A stretch of 64,000 nucleotides of DNA, taken from Diaporthe sp. PMI_573 (Eukaryota > Ascomycota > Sordariomycetes > Diaporthales > Diaporthaceae). Under the pieces are notes generated by a model. The model worked only from the letters and a program-made list of their open reading frames with translations. It was not told the origin of the DNA and ran no database searches. The stretch's first letter is position 1. Each line of letters opens with the position of its first letter. The stretch is taken from NCBI GenBank assembly GCA_021399435.1, contig JAJTUP010000017.1, positions 1,054,001-1,118,000 of the forward strand, in the 5' to 3' direction. Below, piece by piece: positions 9,575-20,806 of the stretch. The position numbers and the translations under genes are program-made.

Positions 9575-10795
9575 TTTTCATTGACGGGACTCGACATTAG
9601 GATGGAAGAAAAGGAAGTGAAAGCTACGGTTCTGGGCTTTATATGTAACCCAAGAGCGTGTTTAGTTCGAAGTCTATCTCTTACTTCCAGTTTGGCGTAA
9701 GTAGTCACTACCACAGCCCGGTTTTTCTCTTAATGCACTTTGTATGACGCAGGGATATGATATCTTACAAATAAGTTTCTAGATTCCGACATGAGGCAGA
9801 ACCTCCAGGAAAGAGTACCCTGGCTAATCGCAGTTCCCGACTTGACCCCTATCACATAGTGTAGCATACGAAGTGATTAAGCTCGTGAATTTCACCACAT
9901 GTATCAGACCTTCAGAAACGACTTACTTGGGGAATCATGACTTACTTGGGGAATCAAGTTGGAATTTAAAAATCCTGATTTGCGGTCAACATGCGTTCTA
10001 TAGTGCAACTGTGGAATACTTACGGGTTCGCATCAAAGTTTTGCGTAGGAGACCACGTTTCGAAAAGATCTCATTCGAGAGACGTATAGGAATACACCCA
10101 ACACTACAACTAGCAGTAAAGAGATCCTGCCTTACACACGCATGGGAACTCGACCCATGATGCGAATATCATTATTCTTCTCCAGTTCCTTGGTGTGGTT
10201 TAATACCTTTCAAAACCAAATGGATGTCGAAACAGACATGAGAGAAAGTTCACATATGGTGTCTACTGTTAAACAAAGTTGATGAAGTGCCATGGTCACA
10301 CCGATTAGAGTTGATCGCTATCTCACTTCGTTGTGGCCATTCAAATATGACTCTCTCTCCTTTGCTAGGCGAGAGATCTTGTCGCAATTATGCGTCAATG
10401 ATTCTACTGCTGCGTTGAGGATCAGAAGTATGAAATCCTGGTTCCATGGCTGCGAGGGAGCCCGGTAGGGCAATTTCTCGGTCACGCCAAAATTCCAGCC
10501 ACTCCTGTTTGGAATGTAGCCATGATTGTGGTGTCCCACCACCGACCACATCGTGGACCTATGGCTTGCCATCCGAGAATAAGGTGCTGCGCGGCCAAAA
10601 TACCGGTTTTTCGGGTCGGAATTGAGAGCAGTCTTAGGTTTCGCTCTGTAAACCCGCCAGTCCTGCGCTCCTGTGCAGCCTTCCCGTATATAATGATGAT
10701 AGCCTTCACATACACCTCTCCTTCAATCACCAAGATATTACCCGACTCTAGTTCCTTCAATCTAGCGCTAGCTATCCAGTATCCCCGAAACAAAA
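9575..10795. other. Intergenic, no supported gene
   Basis: This contains the divergent promoters of the transthyretin-like gene and the 10796 gene. At about 9919-9955 there is a direct near-repeat of an ACTTACTTGGGGAATCA block, two copies about 20 nt apart. No convincing coding frame is seen. Confidence 0.5.
9637..9643 (-). promoter_or_regulatory. TATA box of the left transthyretin-like gene
   Basis: TATAAAG on the minus strand, 63 nt before the ATG. The right-hand paralogue has TATAAAA at nearly the same distance, so this core promoter is conserved between the copies. Confidence 0.55.
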
Positions 10796-11650
10796 ATGTC
10801 TATCCAGACGAACGGAAATGATCAGCACATCGCCAGGTTCGGTCACGAGCTGAAGTGGCTGCACGCCGCAGAAACCCGGGGTCAGGTAGGGCTTGGGCTA
10901 CTCCATCAGCACGAGAGGGAACTTATACAGAACAACATGTTGGACGATGATCGCGAGGTCAGGATGAAGCTGCGAAGAAAGTTTGAACTGGGAATGGACT
11001 ATTTCCTTGACGTGAAGAACACGCTTTTACTATGGCTGGCGATGTGGGACGAACTGCTGGGACAGAAACGCCGTTACGACCTTGAAGGTATATTACCGGC
11101 GAGCCGGGAAATGCTGGATGCCTCATTCTTGTCCCTGGTTACACTTACCCGCAGGCTCAATATCGGCTCTGCAGATCCCTCTCTGGTGAGCTCCGAGTTG
11201 TTGTCGGTCATGTCTCATCTGCCAGGGCTGCCTGGTAAGGGCGAGCCCCTAGGTGCCACGGTGACAGGAACAGGGACGGAACACCCCGATGACCTTGACA
11301 CAATCCTAGCAGTGGATTCGAGCGATAACGAGATGCCTTTCGATTCCGGATCGGATGAATCCGAAAATGCCCCTGACGGCGCGGGAGACAACACAGATCT
11401 CACCGAAAAGGGGCAAAGCGGGTCCGACACCATTTTCGTTCTAGGTGACGTGGATGCTGAAGGTAACGTCGGATCCGATTATGTCGCAAGAGCTGTGGAC
11501 CGCCGGCCGGAATGCCCGTCGGTGCAGATGCGGCGCAGGGGTCTCCGTCCTCGTGGCCTTGGGGGAAATGTCGCATCTATCATACCAAAGAAAAGGGCGG
11601 TCTATCAATGCGATGCTCATGCCGAAGGGGGACGAATGCTTAAAAGATGA
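10796..11650 (+). CDS. Hypothetical protein with helical N-terminus and acidic linker
   Basis: An intron-free frame of 284 residues. The ATG at 10796 has a favourable AAAA context and is the first in frame. Residues 1-140 look helical and charged, with a Trp/Leu-rich patch (NTLLLWLAMWDELL). Residues 170-215 are acidic and Ser-rich (Asp/Glu/Ser/Gly), probably disordered. The C-terminus is basic, with RMRRRGLRPR-like and KKRA clusters that could serve as nuclear localisation signals. I do not recognise a domain. The next gene, on the same strand 1.7 kb away, encodes a JmjC-like protein with a similar bipartite (helical, then disordered) layout. A chromatin-related role for both is only an inference from composition. 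Confidence 0.6.
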   Translation: MSIQTNGNDQHIARFGHELKWLHAAETRGQVGLGLLHQHERELIQNNMLDDDREVRMKLRRKFELGMDYFLDVKNTLLLWLAMWDELLGQKRRYDLEGILPASREMLDASFLSLVTLTRRLNIGSADPSLVSSELLSVMSHLPGLPGKGEPLGATVTGTGTEHPDDLDTILAVDSSDNEMPFDSGSDESENAPDGAGDNTDLTEKGQSGSDTIFVLGDVDAEGNVGSDYVARAVDRRPECPSVQMRRRGLRPRGLGGNVASIIPKKRAVYQCDAHAEGGRMLKR

Positions 11651-13311
11651 GTTCGGAGGTTGATACCAGATGTTCCTGGGTTCTGCAACCTTAAGCACCA
11701 ACAAATTGTTAAGTCTGTGCTGCTCATGCTGTACTGAGTCGTTGATGACAGGGAAGTTTTCTTATTGTTTTCTGTTAGAAGGACTTTGTGTACTGTATTG
11801 TATGGAGATCAACTACTTCAGCACGAGAGTTTGAGTTCTCGATAGCTTCAATCACACGGGCTGGTCCCACATCTGTCAGTACTATACTACGTTGATAAAA
11901 CTGCCGAGCACACGTTTTTATCCCTGCTCATAGTCTACAGCTGCATTTGCAACTGAGGAACGATGCGCTTTACTCATCATAAACAACACATATATGCGAA
12001 TTTAATCTGACAGGCTTGATTGGTCGTACTGGGATACCTTGACGGAAGATACAACCTGCGCAGGGTGTGATTACGGAAGGCCTCTGCTGGTGTGGCAGCT
12101 AGGCGGTAGCTGATTGGCCCGGAATGGATCTTACCTTGTGCAAGAACCAACAGGATGGATCAAAACCACTAATGCACGGTGTACAAGCTTCTTCGTCCTG
12201 GGATTGATGTCAGGATCGGTGAATTCTATTTGCGGGCCGTGGTTTGCTCGTCCTCACCTCACTGCCCATCTTATGGGCGCATCTGTGACCGATCTAGGCT
12301 CGTTCTCGTCTTATTGTCAGCTGTCAAGCAACGTCAGAGCGCCTTCCTTCTCCTTGCCGCTGTAGTTAAGAGGTACTCCTCCACATCACCAACGATGTCC
12401 ACGTGCACTTGCAAGCAGAGTAGCAGGTGCTACTCATTGTCAACGAAGGGGTTCCCTTCCTGTGGAAAATTGGATGACTCCAATACTAACTGTTGTTATC
12501 GTGTTTCCACAGCTACACATGTTGGTCCAGCTCTCAACAGCCCGGGCCCAATACACCCGAAGACCTGCCAACCGAACAACATAATCACACCTGGGCATGG
12601 GTGAAATCAAGCTGAGAGACCTGGAACAGTAGAAGATTAGCAGACATCCGCTTAGCTGGATGGTAGCACCGTCAAACTGCCCAAAATCATGGCGAGAATC
12701 CCTATCACTTGATGCTGCTGGATCGACTAGATATAGCACATTGGTGATCACGATGGGTTCTTGGCTCCAGCCGAGGCGGTACCCCGGCTTACAGGGGTTT
12801 CAGGCCAAAGTGGGAACGGCCCCTGCACTCTACCACACTGCTACACCAGTAGTCAGTCTATTCGGGCCTGTCGCCTGCATTCCGAACCTTAAAAGCGTGA
12901 GGTATGGGCTGGCACAGGTGCGCAACTGTGGCGGCCCATGATCCCAAAGGGGCCTAGCTTACGGAGAAACTGCTACGTCGGCCAATGGTACCACCAGCTC
13001 AGACTCGTCCGATTTGAACGAGTCTCGTCCGGGGCACGCAAGCGCAAGATCACAGGATGGCATTGTATAAATGGTACCATTCCACCTTTCGCAGAAGAGC
13101 GGACCCTCAGCGCCCTAGCCTGGTCACCACGGCTTCTCTCCTAATCAAATCATTCAAAGGATCAGCGCGAGCAGCGTCTTACGGCCGCATAAAGCAGCAT
13201 AGCAAAGCATATAACCGATTTTCGAGTGAACGAAGACAAGCCCACACCCCGCCGCGGGTACGGCACTGACTCAAACTGTTCCTTCCGCCGATAGCAAACA
13301 ATACAGCCCCG
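11651..13311. other. Intergenic with one palindrome copy
   Basis: No supported gene. A short Cys-rich frame starting near 12394 (MSTCTCKQSSRCYS...) was noted but has no further support. The palindrome at 13002-13024 sits 288 nt before the JmjC-like ATG. The bases just 5' of that palindrome (GGAGAAACTGCT...) resemble those 5' of copy 1. Confidence 0.5.
13002..13024. promoter_or_regulatory. 23-bp palindrome, copy 2 (imperfect left arm)
   Basis: The left arm GACTCGTCCGA differs from the consensus GACTCGTTCAA at two positions. The right arm TTGAACGAGTC is perfect. It lies 288 nt upstream of the JmjC-like gene, a normal distance for a fungal upstream activating site. Confidence 0.55.
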
Positions 13312-16119
13312 ATGGAGGAAGAAAAGATCAGCCAATTTGAGGTCCTCCTAACGGAGTCGCAGGCCGCGTCCCTCAAGGAGTTCAATGAAAGTGTTCGCCG
13401 CTGCGAGACCGATGCTGAGAAATTCTCCCTGTGCAAGCAGATGCGCAGCCAACTGCTGGAACAGCATAATGCATTGGACATGTTCATTGCCGTTACCGAG
13501 CAGGTAATGCTTGCCGTCTGCCCAAAATATCAAAAATATAAGAAAAGAAGGCAGACACAGGACAAGGCCGAGGACGACGAAGAATGGCACCGATTTATTG
13601 GCGTCGCAGCCAGCGGATCTGATATCATTGAGAAGTGTTTGCCACACCTGAGAACGGCAAGCCTTGTCTGGGGTCGCGATAAAATCCAACATTACCGCTG
13701 GCACGACAGAGGCTGGTCCTTCTGCAAGAAACTTGGCGCCGTCGCGAAGAAGATGACGTGGCAGGAATTTGTTACCAAGGCAAACAGGCTCTTGTGGCGA
13801 AGAGCTACCATGGAGCGCAAGCACAGGAGACGCCACATAAGGAACTCGCCAGATCCGCTCGATGAGAACGAATTACATAGTCTACGAGCCTGGTCAGGCG
13901 AGCACCCGTACATCAAAGACAAAGACCCTGATCAGATCGAGCTCGTTCCCGAGGTCCTGGCTCCTGGGGAGTTGCCCGACGGGTTCGGCTTCGACAAATT
14001 TGGCCTCCTAGTCCGCAGCCAGCATGCACTACCACTTTCACAGCACGGGACCGACGCGCCCGAGGTTGATCCCAAGACAGTTGCGCCGCTGTATCCCGAG
14101 CCTGTCGACGGCAGCCCTCGATCTGTGGACCAGGATACGAGAATGATCTCACCGGCGTCTGAAATAGCCAGCGAGGCATCATCAAGTAACCTCACCATCT
14201 TTGACTCCACTCCTGGCCACTATTCGGGATCCGCTGCCAGGAGGGGGAGTCCGGATTCAAGGGGCTCCGATACTACTGGCACTGGGTCCTCACCTTGCTC
14301 AGACCCTGCGGTCCCCGGGGAGGAGGCTGATGCTCAAGCCGCGGATGATGCTCACGACGCCAAAGCTCATAGGGTCGCTGTCGTTGGTGAGCCGAGCCAT
14401 CCCAAAGTGCGAGCACTTCGCCGAAGAAAAGGCCGTATCTTCAATTCAACGTCAAAAGCTAGCGGAAACCATACAGAAGAGACCCCAATGCCACTCGGAA
14501 CAGCAAACGCGGGGCGGTGCTGTCCAGCTACTATTTCACCTGAGCTCTTACGGATGCTCGACCTTGGATCCTCGGATCGCACTTCTACAATGAGCGTTCT
14601 GTCCAGCCACGTTCGGTACAGCGGTGGTGCCATCCCGCGAGAATTATGTGTGAAACATCTGAGGAGGTTCGCGGAGGCACTCGTCACCTCAGAACAGGAT
14701 AGTCGAGATATTCCACCTGCAGCCACTGGTCTCCGACGGCGCCGGGCCTCACTGACTGACGCCGATGGACATCCCGCGTACAGGAGAGTCCGGCTCGATG
14801 CGCAAGCTTATAGCCAAGGTCCTGCAGCGATCACTTTAGCTCAGCAAAGCCGACCGATACACGACCGGGTTGGTGACGAAGCCTTTCGGAAGCAAACCCT
14901 CCGTCAGCTCGAGACAAAGCTGAGACAAGCAGTCCCGGGCTCTCACGGGGGGATGGGGGATGACCTCGTTTACAATACATTGCTTGTGAGCACACCTCCG
15001 GTGATAAGTGAGTCGAGCGCCTCTGAGGCGCATCTCTGGTCCGGAGATGAGGCAGCGGTAGGGGTCGAAGTCCACCCTCCTGGGGTTCCCGTCTTCACGC
15101 AAGGACAGCAGCGATTTCGCTGGCGCGAAGGTCGTCCCATTAGGCAGCTGTTCCACCGAATAGTAGATTTCGACCGGCTGGTGCCTGTCCAGATACCATC
15201 TCTTGTCACGTGCGGGCCTCCGTCTCAACACAAAGCCCTGCGAGAGCTGGGAGAGCGCTTCCTCGGCGCTCAGCCTACCGCTGATCCTTGGAGCCTCCTC
15301 GACGTCCGGAGCCCGCTTCCGCCCTCGATCCTGCCGTCTTTCCTGGATGGCGAGAACTGTCAGTTGCTGTCGCGAATGCGTGACGCGGTACAGGCCGTAG
15401 CTGAGGCAGAGGGGCCGACAGAACCAATCCGGCACCGGCATGAATGGCATGAGAGTTCAGAATGGGTTCTCCTCTCCGAGGGTGGGCACAATACGGTACC
15501 TCGCATAGACAGCCACGGACTCTCGACCTGGATCACGGCCCAAGAGGGCTGCATCGGCATCGGATGGATGTCACGTCCGACGCGCGAGGAATATCGTGAT
15601 TGGACACTTAAACCCGATGCGATCCACAGTGGCAGCCGTTGGAGATATTTTGTCCTGCGCCCAGGCTGGACAGTCTTCTTTGCCTCAGGCACGATCCACT
15701 TTCTCTTCCGAGTTGAAGGCACTCAGACACTTGCCCTGGGCGGTCATATCCTACAGTGGACGGGTATTAGCCTATGGCTGGACGTTGTGGGTGAGCAGTT
15801 GAAATACGCGCGCGTCACAGACGAAGATGTAGAAAACTATGCAAGGAGTATCTCAATTGTTATTGATCTTGTCGTTAAGAAAGTAAAGAGCAGCGGGGCG
15901 GACGAGCTTGGTGGTAAGGAGGGATTACAGAAGATCCGCAACCAGATAACTGTAAGTGCTTCCCAAAACGTGATCATCGGACTTCCTGATAACAACGGCC
16001 AGGCGATTCAGAACGTTACCACGGGTCTCAGCATCCCCATTCGGATTGAGAGAGAGCTTATGAGACTGGCATCAGGCTCTGCACACCTCGGCCACGACGC
16101 TGATCACCCCCTAGCGTAG
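13312..16119 (+). CDS. JmjC-like domain protein, one iron ligand apparently replaced
   Basis: One intron-free frame of 935 residues. Residues 1-220 are helical and charged. Residues 240-560 are low in complexity (Ser/Pro/Asp/Arg-rich, probably disordered). Residues 640-880 carry a cupin/JmjC-like region of a type common in fungal hypothetical proteins: a double-strand core with DSHGLSTWITAQEG, then a W-R-Y-x-x-L-R-P-G-W-T-V-F-F turn, then GTIHF...GGHILQW. JmjC proteins are Fe(II)/2-oxoglutarate dioxygenases, often histone or protein hydroxylases/demethylases, with an H-x-D...H triad. Here Asp733 and distal His796 are present, but the first position reads Arg731, so activity is doubtful. Residue assignments are by eye. 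The ATG at 13312 is first in frame. A nuclear location is likely but not shown. Confidence 0.7.
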   Translation: MEEEKISQFEVLLTESQAASLKEFNESVRRCETDAEKFSLCKQMRSQLLEQHNALDMFIAVTEQVMLAVCPKYQKYKKRRQTQDKAEDDEEWHRFIGVAASGSDIIEKCLPHLRTASLVWGRDKIQHYRWHDRGWSFCKKLGAVAKKMTWQEFVTKANRLLWRRATMERKHRRRHIRNSPDPLDENELHSLRAWSGEHPYIKDKDPDQIELVPEVLAPGELPDGFGFDKFGLLVRSQHALPLSQHGTDAPEVDPKTVAPLYPEPVDGSPRSVDQDTRMISPASEIASEASSSNLTIFDSTPGHYSGSAARRGSPDSRGSDTTGTGSSPCSDPAVPGEEADAQAADDAHDAKAHRVAVVGEPSHPKVRALRRRKGRIFNSTSKASGNHTEETPMPLGTANAGRCCPATISPELLRMLDLGSSDRTSTMSVLSSHVRYSGGAIPRELCVKHLRRFAEALVTSEQDSRDIPPAATGLRRRRASLTDADGHPAYRRVRLDAQAYSQGPAAITLAQQSRPIHDRVGDEAFRKQTLRQLETKLRQAVPGSHGGMGDDLVYNTLLVSTPPVISESSASEAHLWSGDEAAVGVEVHPPGVPVFTQGQQRFRWREGRPIRQLFHRIVDFDRLVPVQIPSLVTCGPPSQHKALRELGERFLGAQPTADPWSLLDVRSPLPPSILPSFLDGENCQLLSRMRDAVQAVAEAEGPTEPIRHRHEWHESSEWVLLSEGGHNTVPRIDSHGLSTWITAQEGCIGIGWMSRPTREEYRDWTLKPDAIHSGSRWRYFVLRPGWTVFFASGTIHFLFRVEGTQTLALGGHILQWTGISLWLDVVGEQLKYARVTDEDVENYARSISIVIDLVVKKVKSSGADELGGKEGLQKIRNQITVSASQNVIIGLPDNNGQAIQNVTTGLSIPIRIERELMRLASGSAHLGHDADHPLA

Positions 16120-17189
16120 AGTCTTGCCCCATGCTCTTCTTTCAGAGAACGATCACCACAGAATAGTACAGTGCTGTAAAATAGCCGGCGGCTGGAGTAT
16201 TCCCTAATGGCAGAAGTGATTCCCAGGATGGAGTCATGAATAAAAGCTTTGCTCTGGCCAATCCTATTACAGGTCACCGACAACCACTGTCATCCACTGA
16301 TATCGGATATGCGTCGTTGGGGAGTAGTGTACATTGGAGAGAACGAACACGTACAAAAGATTTTTAATGGACACCACGAACCTCTTTCTTCTCATGCCAA
16401 CCCTCGCTTTATCTGAACTGCCAGCATTACCACTTACGGCTTCAAGCAACTCCACAGCCCAAGGCTATGCTTGACCTTACTAAAGAAGTAGGTGTAGGCG
16501 ATAAAACGCCTGGCGACTCCCAAGACCATGAACTGGGCTGTGCGGCGCCCCCAAGCCAGACATCAGAAGATGTCTGCTTGACACCAACTGAAGCTCCAAA
16601 GCTCTACTTTTCAGTCTGGCGCCTAGCCTGATGTTCGCAGTGACGCTTGCATTATCTTTTGCTTCATTCAATGTAAATTCCATCATTCTTTCTGTGCGAT
16701 ACATTGCGCGTTCCTGTATGATTAACATGCATAAAACCATTTCAAATGACTCCGTAAGGTCGCGGAACGAGAACAGACCAAGGTATCGAGTGTCGGCTAT
16801 AGGATGCGCGGATATCTGGAAAGCGTGCTGCGGCTCTTGGCTTTAGGGACTAGCCAGCTGTTGCTCGCCAAGCCGCCTTGCGTTTCGACCGGCCAACGCT
16901 GTTACCACCACAAATTTCCGAGTTGATTCTGGGACCATCATTTTTCATCTTCGTGTATTGAGTTCTTACTAAGAGGCGTCTGGTTTCTTTTCTTTTCTTT
17001 TTTCTCCTCGCTCGCTGGTAAACCACGACCGCCTCCTAATGTAGGTAAAGCAGGATGCACCTATGAAGTACCCTTGACAAACCCTCAGAACAAGCATATA
17101 TAACCGACGCCCAAGTCAGTCGCAGCAGAAGATATCACTGTGGCAGACGTCTGCTCAAATTTCCTACTCCATCGCCATCCTTGAGCACT
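16120..17189. other. Intergenic, promoter of the first P450
   Basis: No gene is seen. A T/C-rich run (TTTCTTTTC repeated) at about 16983-17008 and a TATATAA at 17097-17103 lie in front of the P450 ATG at 17190. Confidence 0.5.
17097..17103 (+). promoter_or_regulatory. TATA box of the first P450 gene
   Basis: TATATAA, 87 nt before the ATG, with a pyrimidine-rich tract further upstream. The position is normal for a filamentous fungus. Confidence 0.5.
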
Positions 17190-19027
17190 ATGACTTTCTC
17201 CAATTTTAAGGACTTTGCGCAGGCCATTCTGACACTTTGGATGGAAAATGCCGCCTATGCGCTCTTCTTTTCCTGCTTTTTCATACTCCTGGCCTACATT
17301 TACACCCTTATATGGCAGCCTAACAATCATGCTATGCCTCACTCCCCCCTTCCTCGGACGCAACCTACCTTGATCCACTTGTTGAATCTTGATGTGTTCC
17401 TTCGTCAGTTGCGGTACGTTGACATAAGCTTCAGACCTTGAGAAATAGACTAATTGAACCGTTCAGCCTACGTCTGTACCGATTTTGTGTCTCTACAATC
17501 CTTGCCTGTCGCGGTATTTATCTGGTGAAGCCGGGAGAGCAGGTTCGAGGACTTTGGAGGAGCCGAGACCTGGTCCCATCTCCTAGCCTGAGGGATGCCC
17601 TGACAAGTTTCTTCGGGATGCCCGAGAGAGATCTCTCGGTATTTGCACACGACAACATCTCGAAATTTGAGACGTCAATAACGCTCAGCACATCCCATCC
17701 CGACCCTTCCCGGCGAATCATCAACCATCAACGCATGGACTTTGCGACGTACTTTCAGGGATCTCACCTACGGTCTACAAGTCAGAGGTTCCTAGAGAAT
17801 CTTTGCTCTGAGACGAGTCACCGAGTAGGCCCCACAAAGTATTTGTCCCCAGACCTCTACGACTTACTGTTTCCTATAATCTTCCACGCCGAAGTGAGAG
17901 CTCTGTATGGCGATTATATTTTCAAAGTCTGTCCCACATTCTGTGATGACTTTGTTGCATTCTATCAGGCATTTCCGGCTCTCTCAATGGGCCTACCCGC
18001 CTGGCTCGTCCCATCACGGCATAAAGCGCGGGCCAAAATGATCGAAAACTTCAAGACCTGGAGGGCGATTTGTAAGTCGCTGGCTGATTGGAGATCGCTT
18101 GAGGATCTTGAATACGAACCAATTTGGGGGTCTCGCTGCATCAGGAGAATGGTTGAACGCCATGAAAACATGGGCTTCTCTGACGATGGTATCGCTAGCG
18201 TGATGCTGGGATATCTCTTCGTGTATGTGCCGAATTCAAATTTCACTCCTGGGTAAGAGCTGACTTCAGTTAGAACTATAGCAAACAGCATCCCAGCTAC
18301 TATCTGGATGATTTTGCACGTCTTCCTCGATCAAAATCTTGCAGGTCGGGTTGAATCCGAGATCGCCGCCGCGTGCTCAAGGTCCGGGGAGCCTGATACT
18401 GACAAACTCATGAGAGCGCCCCTGTTGAACTCCGTCTACCATGAGACTCTGAGACTTCGTGTTGCAGGAACCGTGGGTAGGAGGTGCCCTGGTTCCGATT
18501 TCAATCTTGCAGGAGGCCGGCAGATCGGGCGGGACGAGCTAGTTGTGTTCGCCAACTGGGATGGTGGTCTCGACGAGTCATTTTGGAACACTGGTCCACT
18601 GCTCTCGGCGATGAGGCCCGCATACCCAGTTGACAGCTTCTGGGCAGAGCGGTTCCTGAGGTACCCCGACGAGCCCCAGAGTGGGCCCCTTCGTCGGCCA
18701 GGTGTCCCTGCGCTACCGAATGAACCGCGGACAGCGGAGAACGACCGCAACGCACAGCTTGTTACCAGTGGTATCCAGGGACACTGGTTTCCCTTCGGAG
18801 GCGGGTCCTCGAGGTGCCCTGGCGAGACCTTGGCGAAGAAGATGATGTTGTGCTCAGTGGCGACGGTGATGAGGAGGATAGACATCCAGCTCCTTGATCC
18901 TGTTGCCGCGGCCAGCGTTGTTTCACATCACCGAGTGCTGCCTTTTGGTCTACACACTTTCGACAAAGATGTGCCCGTTATTGTCCGTCATCGACATCCG
19001 GGTGAAGGAAATACAAATGGCATTTGA
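17190..19027 (+). CDS. Cytochrome P450 monooxygenase (membrane-anchored), complete
   Basis: Three exons, 17190-17413, 17467-18222 and 18274-19027, with introns of 53 and 51 nt; the second has the branch site GCTGAC. The product is 577 residues. A hydrophobic anchor (YALFFSCFFILLAYIYTLI) spans about residues 25-45 and would hold the enzyme on the ER membrane. The I-helix region reads TIANSIPATIW, as in CYP7/CYP8-like fungal P450s, rather than the usual A-G-x-D-T. The ExxR pair is Glu384/Arg387 (ETLR). The haem-binding loop is FPFGGGSSRCPG with Cys508. All key elements are present, so the protein should be functional as a haem-thiolate oxygenase. The lack of the acid-alcohol pair is typical of CYP7/CYP8-type and isomerase-like P450s. 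Substrate unknown. The neighbouring MFS pump suggests specialised metabolism. Confidence 0.88.
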
Positions 19028-19111
19028 CATATCTGTCCCATCATAAGGTAGCTTAAGTGGATTTCTGACCACAGAGGCATGCCGACCTGATACCGACATT
19101 CGTCACCAGGT

Positions 19112-19576
19112 TCATTTGACAGCATCACGGATCAGCCTCCATGTAGAATCACTCCACTTCCAGCGTGTGAAGGACTGCAGCGAAGAACCGTGGCAATCCA
19201 CGCGCTTATTGCATATTGCGACGCGGAAGACCCAGTCGTGCCCGAGGGTAGTCCAGGCCACAAGGCCGGCGTTGGAGTTCAATGCAAGTCGCACTTCCGA
19301 GGCTCGGATACAAGAGATCAAAGAGGCGACGCTCGCTGTATAGGGCAACGTTCTGAGGTGCTTTATCTGTGACTCAAGCCGGAGACTCTTGGGCAGTCTC
19401 ATCCCAGATTCCACGGCCTCTACCGCACGGGTGTTGATCGAGATCGCCAGCTCCAGGAACTGCTTGCAGACACACACCAGCGTCGGGTGCACAAAGTGAT
19501 CGACCTCGTCGGCGACGTTGAGCTTGGGGTTAGGCGGGGCCGACGCCACATCCCGCTCGGCCGCTACCCCGGGCAA
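19112..19576 (-). pseudogene. Possible gene fragment, unknown
   Basis: A minus-strand frame of about 154 codons has coding-like composition (LVCVCKQFLELAISI; LRTLPYTASVASLISCIRA; WTTLGHDWVFRV) but no ATG start; an upstream stop lies near 19590. It could be a 3' exon whose upstream part has decayed, or a chance frame. No family is recognised. Confidence 0.3.
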
Positions 19577-20111
19577 GAGATCGTATAGGCGGCCCCCTAC
19601 CCCGCCTTGGACAGGAGGAATCCTTCAAGCAGCCCCTTCACAATATGAGATTGGGCTTCTGAGGTCGAGTCGCCTTCAGCAGGCCCCCGAAGATCTGGAC
19701 CCTAATTCTATGGATTCTAATGATTACTTGGACACTACATATCTACGTAGGCGTAGAGGACCCATATAGTCCCAAAGCAGGCACTGCTAAACTGCGGCAG
19801 CAAAGGCGGTGAGAGCTATGATGAGTACGGCAATACAGGAAAGTCCTTTCCCGCACAAGCTGCAGATGGTGAACCGATCATGCGCTTAACTCGTTGCCAA
19901 ATGTATCGCACCATGCTGCTGGGATAAACAGCCCCATCCCTTCGCGTCATGGTGAAAATGACGTGACCGTACGACTAGCTCGTAAATCGCATATCACGGC
20001 ACCCACGCCTCACATGCGCCTTCACCAAAAGCGCGAGGGGTGCCTTGAGAACCTCCAGATGAGGCTGAGCCTACGTAATACCATTGCTGGCATGCGTAGA
20101 AATTGAATTGG

Positions 20112-20134
20112 GACTCGTTCAAATTGAACGAGTC
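20112..20134. promoter_or_regulatory. 23-bp palindrome, copy 3
   Basis: Identical to copy 1 across all 23 bases and also in the two 3' flanking bases (TC). It lies 672 nt upstream of the MFS transporter ATG on the same strand. Confidence 0.55.
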
Positions 20135-20688
20135 TCGGTCAGGTCGCGCGGTTTCCTGACTAAGCATAGTCTTCCTAGTATGTCTTGCTTTGCTTGTACT
20201 CTAGTGCTATAAGTCTAATTCTGCGCTTGAACTTTTAGATACTGTATTCACAGAGCCACGTCGTTGAATGGGATCAATTTCGGTACAGTACTAGCGCTAG
20301 TGTCTCAAAGTTTGGGCGGCCTACGGCGATTGAAGGGTCAAGAGAAGGCAGACTCCAGGGAGTTGCGTACTAATATTCCACATCCCACGATCAAATAGGT
20401 AGTCTAGGTTATTGCGAGGTCTACCTCGTAACTCCTGTTCTATCTTTTAGGGTATGTACTGTATAGTATTTCCTCGGATAACTTTACTCAAAACTATGTA
20501 GAATGACGAACGAAATCACACGATTTTGACTTTGAACATTTTATTCTAAAGATATATCAGTGCGCTAGATAAGTTTGGCTTCTTTCCTGGGAGGCATCGC
20601 AGACACACTAATGTCAGTAGTTTTCTTGACTCTTGGGTTGTCGAGATTGATCAGGCATAGCTAAAGCTCTCCCCTAACCGGCTGTACT

Positions 20689-20696
20689 TATAAAAG
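20689..20696 (+). promoter_or_regulatory. TATA box of the MFS gene
   Basis: TATAAAAG, about 110 nt before the ATG, followed by a pyrimidine-rich leader ending ACACT-ATG. Confidence 0.55.
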
Positions 20697-20806
20697 GGCC
20701 GCATCTTATTCCGAATTTTCGCTACAGACACCCAATCTCCCATCATTTTTCTATCAACGCTTACTTTCCCATCATTGCTGGTCATTCTAGTCACCTAGAA
20801 CACACT

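Larger units (their letters stand above)
19577..20806. other. Intergenic with one palindrome copy; promoter of the MFS gene
   Basis: No gene is seen. It holds palindrome copy 3 at 20112-20134 and a TATAAAAG at 20689-20696, followed by a CT-rich leader before the MFS ATG at 20807. Confidence 0.5.

Noticed and set aside
12179..12604. Plus-strand frame with a Cys-rich section starting MSTCTCKQ
   Set aside because: It looked like a possible metallothionein or small Cys-rich protein, but the cysteine spacing is irregular and no start, splice or promoter evidence supports it.
14836..15450. Minus-strand frame of 204 codons inside the JmjC-like gene
   Set aside because: Shadow of the 935-residue plus-strand gene, which has the coherent domain.
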